The translations under genes and the position numbers were made by a program. Positions 7,067-12,107 of a stretch of DNA of 12,107 nucleotides are shown one piece after another (position 1 is the stretch's first letter; every line of letters starts with the position of its first letter). Where the stretch lies: the NCBI GenBank assembly GCA_031273445.1, contig JAISRV010000244.1:1-12107 (forward strand), given 5' to 3'. The notes below the pieces were generated by a model. That model had not been told where the DNA came from. It made no database searches and saw only the letters and a list, made by a program, of their open reading frames with translations. Source of the DNA: Candidatus Adiutrix sp. (GTDB lineage Bacteria > Desulfobacterota > Desulfarculia > Adiutricales > Adiutricaceae).

Positions 7067-9193
7067 TTATTTTTCATAAGCCTTGCGGATGATCTCCAAA
7101 TCGCCGCCGGCCTTCAAGTCGCTGCCCCTGAAAAGCCAGCCCTGAACATAGCCGTTGAAAGCCGTCAGGGCATAGGGCTCGGTATTGACGGGGAAGGGAA
7201 CGCCATGCCACCGCTGTATGGCGCCTATTCTGTTAAATAAATAAAAATCATTTTCTGAATCATTGTTTTCGCCGCTGTCCCGCATGGGCAAAACCGCGAT
7301 GTTTTCAGGCGCGCGCAGCCAGGCGCTGCTATAATAGCAGAAAAGATTCAGCGGCCCGCGGTTTTCTTTTTGCAGCCTCCGCCCGGCCAGCATGGTTTCC
7401 TCGCCCCAGCCGGGCCAGTTCACGCCCATGGCCCCCAATTCGAACATCTTCGCGTCCCGCGCCCGGCCCATAGCCACTGTCGGCGAAGCGTAGCTGAAAT
7501 AGAGGGGAGCATGGGGCGCCATTTCAGCGACCAGCGCGGCCATGACCAGGCCGCATAAAACATTGGCCCGGGGCCGGGGAAGGGAGGCCAGGGTCAAGGC
7601 GCCCAAGAGGGCGGGCAAAAGCAGCAGAAAATTTTTATATCTGATGACGACCGGCACTCCGACCAAGCCATAGGCGATGAGGCCGATAAAGAAAATTACG
7701 GAAAAAAGCGCTAAAATAAGGCTCAGCTCCCCGAGCGCGTCTTTCCTGACGAAGCCCAGGCAATAGAGAGAGGCCAGCCACAGGGCCGCCGCGGTCAGGG
7801 GCAGGGCGGCGAAGGCGTTCAGAAGATGGGCCTTAACCATATTGAATAAATATGAGGCGTAATCAGGCGAGTCGAAATGCCAAAAAGAGCCGTTCATGCC
7901 TTTGGTCGGCACATACAGGCCCTCGGCCGGGGGATGGTAGGGGGACATATAGACATGAAAGTCGGGGGCGGCGATTGAAGTATAGATGAGGCCAAAGGCA
8001 ACGGCCAGGGCCAGGGCGGCGCATAAAGCGGCCCTCGCTTTCCGGGGCGTTGCGGCCGCGCATTTGAAAAACAAAGACAGCGCCGCCGCGCCCAAAGAGA
8101 CCGCCAGCAAAAACAGCAAAAGGGAGACCGGCAGCCATTTGTCGGCCCAGGCAAACAACTCCTTCGTGGTGAAGACGCCGGAAAGGGCCGCGGGCAGCCA
8201 GGTCCAACTGACCAGGGGATCGGCCAGGCCCCAGAAGAGGCGGTCGGGGTTCGCCAAAGAGGGGAAGAAAACAGCCGCCCACAGGCCCACCGCCAGGAGG
8301 CCTGACGACAGCAAAAGAGCCAGCGAGGCCAGAGAAGCCAGAAAGCGCCGCCCTTTATTTTTAATCCGCGCCAGCGGGGCGGATTGAAAGAGGGCGCGGA
8401 CGAAAAAAGCGGAACTCAGAATCAGAAACGGCCCGGCCGAAAGTTTTTCCTGGGCGCCTAAAAAGGCGCAGACTACGGCCAGAGCGGCGAGAAGGGCGGG
8501 GCGGGCGCCGGTCAGCGAGGAAAGGCAGAGCGCGGCCGCCAATAAGGATAAAACCAGGGCCAACAGGTCATAATTCAGAACTTTAAGGGCGACCATCGAG
8601 GCCGGATTCAGCAGCAGCAGATACCAGAGGCCCAGAAGCAAAGAGAGCCGCGGCCGCTCATCTCCCCCGGCCCAGGCCTGAACCAGGCCCCGCCACAAAA
8701 AGGCCAGCCGCCAGAAAAGACCCAAGCCGACCAGCCAGTGCAGCCCCTTGTGGATCTGCTGCGAAACGTCGTCGGACCAGGGCGGAATATTTATAAAAAA
8801 TCCCAGGCTGTGATGAAGGAGGTAGGAAGTGCGCAAGGCCCCCATGTTCCACGAGAAGCCGAAATATTTCAAGCCGGCCAGTTCCGGCGCGATGACGGTT
8901 TCATCGACGGTGGCGAAGGCCGTGGCGGCCTGAAGCGTCATCAGGGCCGGCGCTAAAAACAGGACCCAGATAAAAAAACGCTCGCGCGCGCCGGCGGCGC
9001 GGGAGACCCACATCAGCAGAAAAGCGGCGAATATAAACAAAAAAACAAAATCAACCAGACTGAAGTCAAATAAAAAGACGCAGAAAATTAAGGCCGCCAA
9101 TTCCGGCGGCCCCTTGAGGGAAAACAAACCACAGAGAAATTCAGAGGCGGCCAGGGCTTTTCGTTTCAGCGATTCCGGCATAATAACTTTCAT
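7067..9193 (-). CDS. large polytopic membrane protein, possible GT-C glycosyltransferase
   Basis: I do not recognise a named family. The ATG at 9193 is preferred because AGGAG sits seven bases upstream; an ATG at 9211 would add six residues without a binding site. The protein is 708 residues, with about 13-15 hydrophobic segments over residues 30-560 and a soluble C-terminal part of about 145 residues. After the second helix a non-cytoplasmic loop holds DETVIAPE (about 97-104), an acidic pair where GT-C enzymes keep their catalytic aspartate/glutamate. A second long polar loop near 405-455 is rich in Tyr, Pro, His and Asp. A polytopic core plus a C-terminal domain, next to a GT2 that makes lipid-linked sugars, fits a GT-C transferase using polyprenyl-phosphate sugar at the outer face. 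A Wzy-like polymerase or uncharacterised transporter remains possible. Confidence 0.8.
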   Translation of the reverse strand: MKVIMPESLKRKALAASEFLCGLFSLKGPPELAALIFCVFLFDFSLVDFVFLFIFAAFLLMWVSRAAGARERFFIWVLFLAPALMTLQAATAFATVDETVIAPELAGLKYFGFSWNMGALRTSYLLHHSLGFFINIPPWSDDVSQQIHKGLHWLVGLGLFWRLAFLWRGLVQAWAGGDERPRLSLLLGLWYLLLLNPASMVALKVLNYDLLALVLSLLAAALCLSSLTGARPALLAALAVVCAFLGAQEKLSAGPFLILSSAFFVRALFQSAPLARIKNKGRRFLASLASLALLLSSGLLAVGLWAAVFFPSLANPDRLFWGLADPLVSWTWLPAALSGVFTTKELFAWADKWLPVSLLLFLLAVSLGAAALSLFFKCAAATPRKARAALCAALALAVAFGLIYTSIAAPDFHVYMSPYHPPAEGLYVPTKGMNGSFWHFDSPDYASYLFNMVKAHLLNAFAALPLTAAALWLASLYCLGFVRKDALGELSLILALFSVIFFIGLIAYGLVGVPVVIRYKNFLLLLPALLGALTLASLPRPRANVLCGLVMAALVAEMAPHAPLYFSYASPTVAMGRARDAKMFELGAMGVNWPGWGEETMLAGRRLQKENRGPLNLFCYYSSAWLRAPENIAVLPMRDSGENNDSENDFYLFNRIGAIQRWHGVPFPVNTEPYALTAFNGYVQGWLFRGSDLKAGGDLEIIRKAYEK

Positions 9194-9230
9194 TAGAGAA
9201 CTCCTGGTCATGTCGCGTCAGAGCCAGAGT

Positions 9231-9257
9231 CGCCCCGCGCGGGCTAATCGCCGAAGA
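9231..9257. repeat. 27-bp perfect direct repeat, intergenic copy
   Basis: Identical to 9301-9327, exactly 70 bp away. The other copy contains the last codons and the TAG stop of the AMMECR1-like gene, so this copy is a duplicated gene end lying between two genes. The left half is nearly palindromic (GCCCCGCGCGGGCT). CGCCGAA at 9249-9255 also pairs with TTCGGCG at 9265-9271, making a hairpin in the gap. The 43 bp between the copies does not resemble the coding sequence next to the gene end. Confidence 0.75.
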
Positions 9258-9300
9258 TTTTTGTTTCGGCGCCGGTAGCGGCGTAGCCGGAGAGCCCAGG

Positions 9301-9327
9301 CGCCCCGCGCGGGCTAATCGCCGAAGA
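9301..9327. repeat. 27-bp perfect direct repeat, copy at the 3' end of the AMMECR1-like gene
   Basis: Second copy of the repeat at 9231-9257. It spans the C-terminal LFGD codons and the stop of the neighbouring gene plus 13 bp beyond the stop. It may reflect a small tandem duplication or slippage event, or a dispersed hairpin motif that became part of the gene end. Confidence 0.75.
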
Positions 9328-9961
9328 GGGTTTCACGCAGCTCTTCCACCCGGGCTGAAAAAATGACCGTTTGAGGCAACAGCCAGGCCTTGGGGCGCAG
9401 GCCGGCTTCCTGACAGGCGTGGCTCAGCAGGTCGGCCGCTTTATTTGATTCTATGTCCCCGGGCATGGCCAGCCATTCGATAAAACCGTTATAAATAATG
9501 ACCGCGGCGCGCGGCGGCACTTCCCGGTCGTCATTGGCGCGGGCGTAATTGGTCAGAACCGCCAGCGATATTTCCGCCTTGGCCAGTTCATCCGGCCTCA
9601 GCGGGGCGAAATTGCCCGCCGGGCGGCTAATGGCCGAGGCCGTCAAAGCGCCGGCTTCCTGATGCAGCGGCAGGGGCGATTTCAGCTTCCAGGCCCGGCT
9701 CCGCAGCTTTTTATCGACGTAAAGCGACACGACCATGGGCTGCGCAACTTCCAGGCGCGGGCCGACGCGGGGCTCACGGGGGGCTCGGTTTTCCAGGGCG
9801 GCATTCAAAGCCTCCCGGGCGATCAGCAGCAGAATCCGTTTCTGCTGGCCGGTCAGGGCCGGGAGCGCAACGGCCGGCGGCGCGGCGGTTTGGGCCAAGA
9901 GCAGCGACGATTTTAAAAGGAACAAAAAGACTATTAATGATATTTTTTTAAAACCCGCCAT
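9314..9961 (-). CDS. secreted AMMECR1-like protein with degenerate signature
   Basis: A 215-residue protein. Residues 1-24 form a signal peptide (MAGFKK, hydrophobic stretch, LLLAQ). The rest follows the AMMECR1 fold in order: LTGQQKRILLLIAREAL (37-53), the strand VVSLYVDKKLR (77-87), FAPLRPDELAKAEISLAVLT (118-137), RAAVIIYNGFIEWL (151-164), and LLSHACQEAGLRPKAW (178-193) near the end. The hallmark six-residue LRGCIG of AMMECR1 proteins is replaced by LRSRAW at 86-91, so any activity tied to that motif is probably lost or altered. The role of AMMECR1 domains is poorly known, and most bacterial members are cytoplasmic and stand alone or sit in Memo/radical SAM systems; export is unusual. The start ATG has only a weak GAGAAG upstream, which belongs to the adjoining repeat element. 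The gene precedes the glycan cluster by 120 bp and may lead the same transcript. Confidence 0.75.
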   Translation of the reverse strand: MAGFKKISLIVFLFLLKSSLLLAQTAAPPAVALPALTGQQKRILLLIAREALNAALENRAPREPRVGPRLEVAQPMVVSLYVDKKLRSRAWKLKSPLPLHQEAGALTASAISRPAGNFAPLRPDELAKAEISLAVLTNYARANDDREVPPRAAVIIYNGFIEWLAMPGDIESNKAADLLSHACQEAGLRPKAWLLPQTVIFSARVEELRETLFGD

Positions 9962-10283
9962 TACTTCTCAATTCAATATTGGTTTGGAGGCTTGTCGGGG
10001 CTGAGCGTAGCTGGGCAAAAAATGCGATTTTTGCCTGGCTTCTCAATATTGGTTTGGAGCCTTGTCGGGGCTGGGTCGTAGCTGGGCAAAAAATGTGATT
10101 TTTGCCTGGCTTCTCAATATTGGTTTGGAGCCTTGTCGGGGCTGGGTCGTAGCTGGGCAAAAAATGTGATTTTTGCCCAGCGAGGGGCCGTTTAGCCCTG
10201 TCAACCAGTCGCTTCGCTCCGTCGCCCCTCTTCGGGGGCGACCGCCTTTTAAAAATATTCGCCTACACCAGAGAATTGCCGGT
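9957..10283 (+). mobile_element. MITE-like structured repeat element with internal tandem expansion
   Basis: This segment is related to the 179-bp elements at 11667-12029 but lies in the opposite orientation; here it reads on the plus strand. Shared parts in order: a left end with TTCTCA...TTGG (9965-9982); a core ending GTCGTAG; hairpin A; a 20-nt spacer; the 19-nt segment CAACCAGTCGCTTCGCTCC at 10202-10220; hairpin B at 10221-10242 (GTCGCCCC...GGGGCGAC); an A/T-rich stretch; and the right end GAGAATTGCCG (10271-10281), matching the terminal repeat of the other elements. Its extra length comes from two additional ~71-bp units. The left terminal repeat is worn, so this is probably an older, immobile copy. 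Its left edge overlaps the start codon of the AMMECR1-like gene. The exact ends are inferred by alignment by eye. Confidence 0.6.
9970..10181 (+). repeat. three tandem ~71-bp units, each with a hairpin
   Basis: Three near-identical units follow each other; hairpin A recurs at 10010-10039, 10081-10110 and 10152-10181, exactly 71 bp apart. Each hairpin is 30 nt: GCTGGGCAAAAA, a six-base loop ATGYGA, then TTTTTGCCYGGC or TTTTTGCCCAGC. Units 1 and 2 have two G-T wobbles in the stem and unit 3 is a perfect 12-bp stem. The A/T tract is inside the stem, so this is not a standard intrinsic terminator. An open frame that crosses the array on the minus strand (9948-10160) only reads repeat sequence and is not a gene. 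The array forms the leader or promoter region of the AMMECR1-like gene. Confidence 0.9.
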
Positions 10284-10330
10284 TGTCAGCCCCTTAAATG
10301 GCGGGGCGTAACTAGCGGAACAAATGAGCG

Positions 10331-10357
10331 ATGAGACAAAAAAATGAGACAAAAAAA
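10331..10357. repeat. short tandem duplication ATGAGACAAAAAA
   Basis: A 13-bp unit occurs twice in a row, the second with one extra A. It lies just beyond the stop of the DedA gene. Read on the minus strand it gives two T7 tracts separated by GTCTCA. The T tracts could help end DedA transcription, but no strong stem stands in front of them. The nearby palindrome CGTCATGACG (10365-10374) includes the stop codon. The remaining bases from 10284 to 10330 show no gene. Confidence 0.6.
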
Positions 10358-10365
10358 GCGGGGCG

Positions 10366-11046
10366 TCATGACGAAGAGGCTCTTTTGGCGGCGGTTTTGG
10401 CCTTTATATATTCAAGGGCGATAGGGAGGCAGGAAAGCACGATGATGGCCAGGATGACCAGCGAAAAGTTTTCCTTGACCACAGCCAGATTGCCGAAAAA
10501 ATAACCGGCGCCTATGAACAGAAAAATCCATAACACCGCCCCTATGACGTTATAGCCGATAAAACGCCGGTAGTGCATTTTGCCTATGCCGGCCACAAAA
10601 GGGGCGAAAGTGCGGACGATAGGCGCAAACCTGGCGATAATAATGGTTCTGGCCCCGTATTTTTCATAAAAAGCCTGAGTTTTATCCAGGTGTTTCTTTT
10701 TTATGAAACGCCCGTCGCTTTTAAAAGCTTTGGGCCCGATGAAATGCCCCAGCCAATAATTGACCGTATCGCCAAGAATCGCGGCCGCGGCTAAAAGAAA
10801 AAAAAGAGCCGCCGGATTAAGCGGCGAGTCGTCCAAGGCCGCGATGGAGCCGGCGGCGAAAAGCAACGAATCGCCGGGAAGAAAAGGCCAAATGACCACG
10901 CCTGTCTCCCAGAAGATAATGATGAACAAAATCAAGTAAGTCTGCCAGCCATAGCGGGCGACTATCTGGCTCAGGTGAGCGTCTATATGGATGATGAAGT
11001 CGAAAACCGAGGCGGCCAGATCCACTAGCGAGGCAAAAAACTCCAT
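10366..11046 (-). CDS. DedA-family integral membrane protein
   Basis: A 226-residue inner-membrane protein of the DedA (VTT/SNARE-associated) superfamily. Diagnostic parts are the re-entrant region FWETGVVIWPFLPGDSLLFAAG at 45-66 with Glu47 and Asp59, the second acidic site LGDTVNYWLG at 91-100, and the arginine pair in ARFAPIVRTFAPFVAG at 138-153. Further helices lie near 165-187 and 195-213, with a basic tail. Length and motif order are typical. DedA proteins support membrane potential and drug tolerance, and several have been shown to recycle undecaprenyl phosphate or phosphatidylethanolamine across the membrane. Undecaprenyl-phosphate recycling would suit the neighbouring cluster, but that link is inference. 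The gene has its own promoter at 11100-11127 and is separated from the cluster by the repeat element. Confidence 0.93.
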   Translation of the reverse strand: MEFFASLVDLAASVFDFIIHIDAHLSQIVARYGWQTYLILFIIIFWETGVVIWPFLPGDSLLFAAGSIAALDDSPLNPAALFFLLAAAAILGDTVNYWLGHFIGPKAFKSDGRFIKKKHLDKTQAFYEKYGARTIIIARFAPIVRTFAPFVAGIGKMHYRRFIGYNVIGAVLWIFLFIGAGYFFGNLAVVKENFSLVILAIIVLSCLPIALEYIKAKTAAKRASSS

Positions 11047-11068
11047 GCTTTAAAAGCCTTTTCCGTTT

Positions 11069-11082
11069 CCGCTAATCAGCGG
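11069..11082 (-). promoter_or_regulatory. small inverted repeat in the DedA gene leader
   Basis: CCGCT at 11069-11073 and AGCGG at 11078-11082 pair around a 4-base loop. The motif lies between the predicted promoter and the DedA start codon, so it would be part of the leader RNA or a small operator. It is short and could be chance. Confidence 0.3.
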
Positions 11083-11099
11083 CATTTATTTAATTTTTT

Positions 11100-11127
11100 A
11101 TTATAGCCCAAAATGATTGAATTTGAA
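11100..11127 (-). promoter_or_regulatory. sigma70-type promoter for the DedA gene
   Basis: On the minus strand TATAAT (11100-11105) is a perfect -10 box. TTCAAA (11122-11127), 16 bp upstream, matches the -35 consensus TTGACA at four of six positions. The region is A/T-rich against a GC-rich background. Transcription would start near 11093 and give a leader of about 45 nt before the ATG at 11046. Confidence 0.6.
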
Positions 11128-11187
11128 AGGGCGATTTTCAAGCCGCGGCAATTTCAATCGCCGCATCAAGCGACCGTCGTCCAAACC

Positions 11188-11660
11188 CTATGGACAGGAT
11201 GCGGGACCATCATCTGACTGCTGCGGAGGCCAATGGCGGAAGAAGGCTTGGGTTGCGGCCAGGAGGCTTGGGCGGGCGGCATCAGAGTAGATGCCGCTGA
11301 CGAGGGCGTCGGCGTTAGCGGGTTTAAGCAGCCAGGCCAGGCAGCGCGAGCGGAAAGCGCAGCCGTTGCGTTCCTGCGTCCGGCCCATGAGCCAGGGGGA
11401 ACGTGAGGCCTGAGTGAAGATTTTTTCCCAAAAATCAATGGTCGCCCGGCCGGCGTCGCGCTCTATGTTCCGCTTGAGGTCCTCATGCATAGTCCTGGTC
11501 CAGCCCGTCGCCGGCTGCCACTCCGGCAAAAGCCGATGATAAGCCTCACCAATCTCCCAGGGCGGAGCCCTGGACGCTTTTTTCGGATTCCCTCTAGGCA
11601 GGCCGAGGTCTTTTGTGGTAATAATAGGCTGGCGGGTCGGCGGGGCAACAACGCTGGGGC
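11188..11660 (-). pseudogene. remnant of a phage-type replication-protein C-terminal domain, 5' end cut by repeats
   Basis: The minus-strand frame ending in TAG at 11188-11190 stays open up to the repeat array. It reads a Pro/Thr-rich linker (VVAPPTRQPIITT), then EAYHRLLPEWQPATGW, DFWEKIFTQASRSPWLMG and LAWLLKPANADALVSGIYSD. This series resembles the C-terminal module of phage or plasmid helix-turn-helix replication proteins (YHxxLPxLP..., WxxxFxxVxxSxFLxG..., WLLKPxNFxKVLEGxY). The usual F and E/N in the last motif are altered here (NADALVSGIY). No good start codon is visible; a TTG at 11529 and an ATG at 11490 fall inside the recognisable domain. The frame runs into the MITE-like copies at 11661-12034. 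Joining the flanks without them puts a TGA at 12063-12065 in frame, so the gene was probably already broken or has lost its front. The family is recalled from pattern and is moderately sure. Confidence 0.5.
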
Positions 11661-11666
11661 CTGCCG

Positions 11667-11845
11667 GGCGGCAATTCTCATTTTGGATCGGCGGTTTAAA
11701 AATAGCGGGTCGGCCCGATCGGGCCGACGGAGCGAAGCGACTGGTTGGGAGGCCGACAAAGCCGCGGGCCAGACAAAAATCGCATTTTTTGTCTGGCTAC
11801 GACCAACCCCGCCAAGCCGCCAAGGCCAAAATGAGAATTGCCGCC
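11667..11845 (-). mobile_element. 179-bp MITE-like element, copy 1
   Basis: The element is bounded by perfect 20-bp terminal inverted repeats: GGCGGCAATTCTCATTTTGG at 11667-11686 and its complement at 11826-11845. The 5-bp sequence TGCCG lies directly outside on both sides (11662-11666, 11846-11850), as expected of a target-site duplication. There is no transposase gene; the interior is non-coding. Read on the minus strand it holds hairpin A (11768-11797: GCCAGACAAAAA, loop ATGCGA, TTTTTGTCTGGC), a 20-nt spacer, CAACCAGTCGCTTCGCTCC (11729-11747), and hairpin B, the 20-bp palindrome GTCGGCCCGATCGGGCCGAC (11709-11728). Such elements are usually moved by a transposase encoded elsewhere. A REP/BIME-like structured repeat is the alternative. 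Confidence 0.8.
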
Positions 11846-11850
11846 TGCCG

Positions 11851-12029
11851 GGCGGCAATTCTCATTTTGGATCGGCGGTTTAAAAATAGCGGGTCGGCCC
11901 GATAGGGCCGACGGAGCGAAGCGACTGGTTGAGAGGCCGACAAAGCCGCGGGCCAGACAAAAATCGCATTTTTTGTCTGGCTACGACTAACCCCGCCAAG
12001 CCGCCAAGGCCAAAATGAGAATTGCCGCC
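11851..12029 (-). mobile_element. 179-bp MITE-like element, copy 2
   Basis: A second copy of the element at 11667-11845, in the same orientation and offset by exactly 184 bp, again followed by TGCCG (12030-12034). It differs from copy 1 at three bases: 11904 (loop of hairpin B), 11932 (spacer next to the 19-nt segment) and 11988 (outside the hairpins). No stem pair is lost. The arrangement TGCCG-element-TGCCG-element-TGCCG can arise from one insertion followed by unequal crossing-over between the 5-bp repeats or between element copies, or by a second insertion at the same site. Confidence 0.8.
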
Positions 12030-12107
12030 TGCCGGGAGCGCCGGAAAACAAAGGCCGCGCTTTCACCGCTTTACCAGGGGCCTCCCGAAAGAGCGAACCG
12101 CACTCCG
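12030..12107. other. right flank of the repeat pair, no gene assigned
   Basis: Seventy-eight bases from the end of the second element to the window edge. One minus-strand frame is open throughout (reading LFREAPGKAVKARPLFSGAPG). It may be coding sequence entering from the right, possibly the front of the broken gene or another gene, but it is too short to identify. Confidence 0.3.

Noticed and set aside
9948..10160. Small minus-strand open frame of 70 codons
   Set aside because: It only reads through the tandem repeat and changes frame relation between units; it also overlaps the start of the AMMECR1-like gene.
9957..10190. CRISPR-like array
   Set aside because: The ~71-bp units abut one another without unique spacers, and no cas genes are nearby; it is a tandem repeat.
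10152..10242. Intrinsic terminators formed by hairpins A and B
   Set aside because: In hairpin A the T tract is inside the stem, and hairpin B is followed by only four T after CGCC on the plus strand, where no gene ends. They fit better as parts of the repeat element.
11650..12065. Idea that removing both repeat elements restores one intact gene
   Set aside because: Joining 11666 to 12035 places a TGA (12063-12065) in the frame of the remnant, so the reading frame is not restored.
11463..12066. Several open frames of 90-130 codons on both strands
   Set aside because: They translate the 184-bp repeats, so the same peptides appear in different frames; they are by-products of GC-rich repeat DNA. 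Only the frame ending at 11188 carries family-like motifs.

Overview
The window looks like part of a GC-rich Gram-negative bacterial chromosome. The glycan-assembly genes, DedA protein and secreted AMMECR1-like protein would suit a deltaproteobacterium (Desulfobacterota) or a relative, but the taxon is inferred from gene style only and is weakly supported. Every gene I accept is on the minus strand. No rRNA, tRNA or CRISPR array was seen.

Layout from left to right: (1) 1-447 has no credible gene and is packed with GC-rich hairpins plus a 37-bp direct repeat. (2) 448-9193 is a tightly spaced minus-strand cluster, read from high to low coordinates: a large polytopic membrane protein (possible GT-C glycosyltransferase), a GT2 polyprenyl-phosphate-type glycosyltransferase, a GT4 glycosyltransferase, a glutamine-hydrolysing asparagine synthase, a flippase-like/LPG-synthase-TM membrane protein and a B12-binding-type radical SAM enzyme. 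Together they suggest assembly and modification of a lipid-linked or cell-surface glycan, with an amidation step and a radical modification step. (3) 9314-9961 is a secreted AMMECR1-like protein whose signature motif is degenerate. A 27-bp sequence containing its stop codon is repeated downstream. (4) 9957-10283 is a structured repeat element holding three ~71-bp tandem units, directly upstream of that gene. (5) 10366-11046 is a DedA-family membrane protein with its own promoter. (6) 11188 to about 11660 is the 3' part of a gene resembling the C-terminal domain of phage-type replication proteins, cut off where the next repeats begin. (7) 11667-12029 holds two near-identical 179-bp MITE-like elements with perfect 20-bp terminal inverted repeats, separated and flanked by the 5-bp repeat TGCCG.

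The most interesting point is that the repeat element at 9957-10283 and the MITE-like pair at 11667-12029 belong to one family, placed in opposite orientation around the DedA gene and the broken gene. They share two hairpins joined by a 20-nt spacer and a conserved 19-nt segment. Both stems carry compensatory base changes between the two loci, so the folded structure seems to be under selection.
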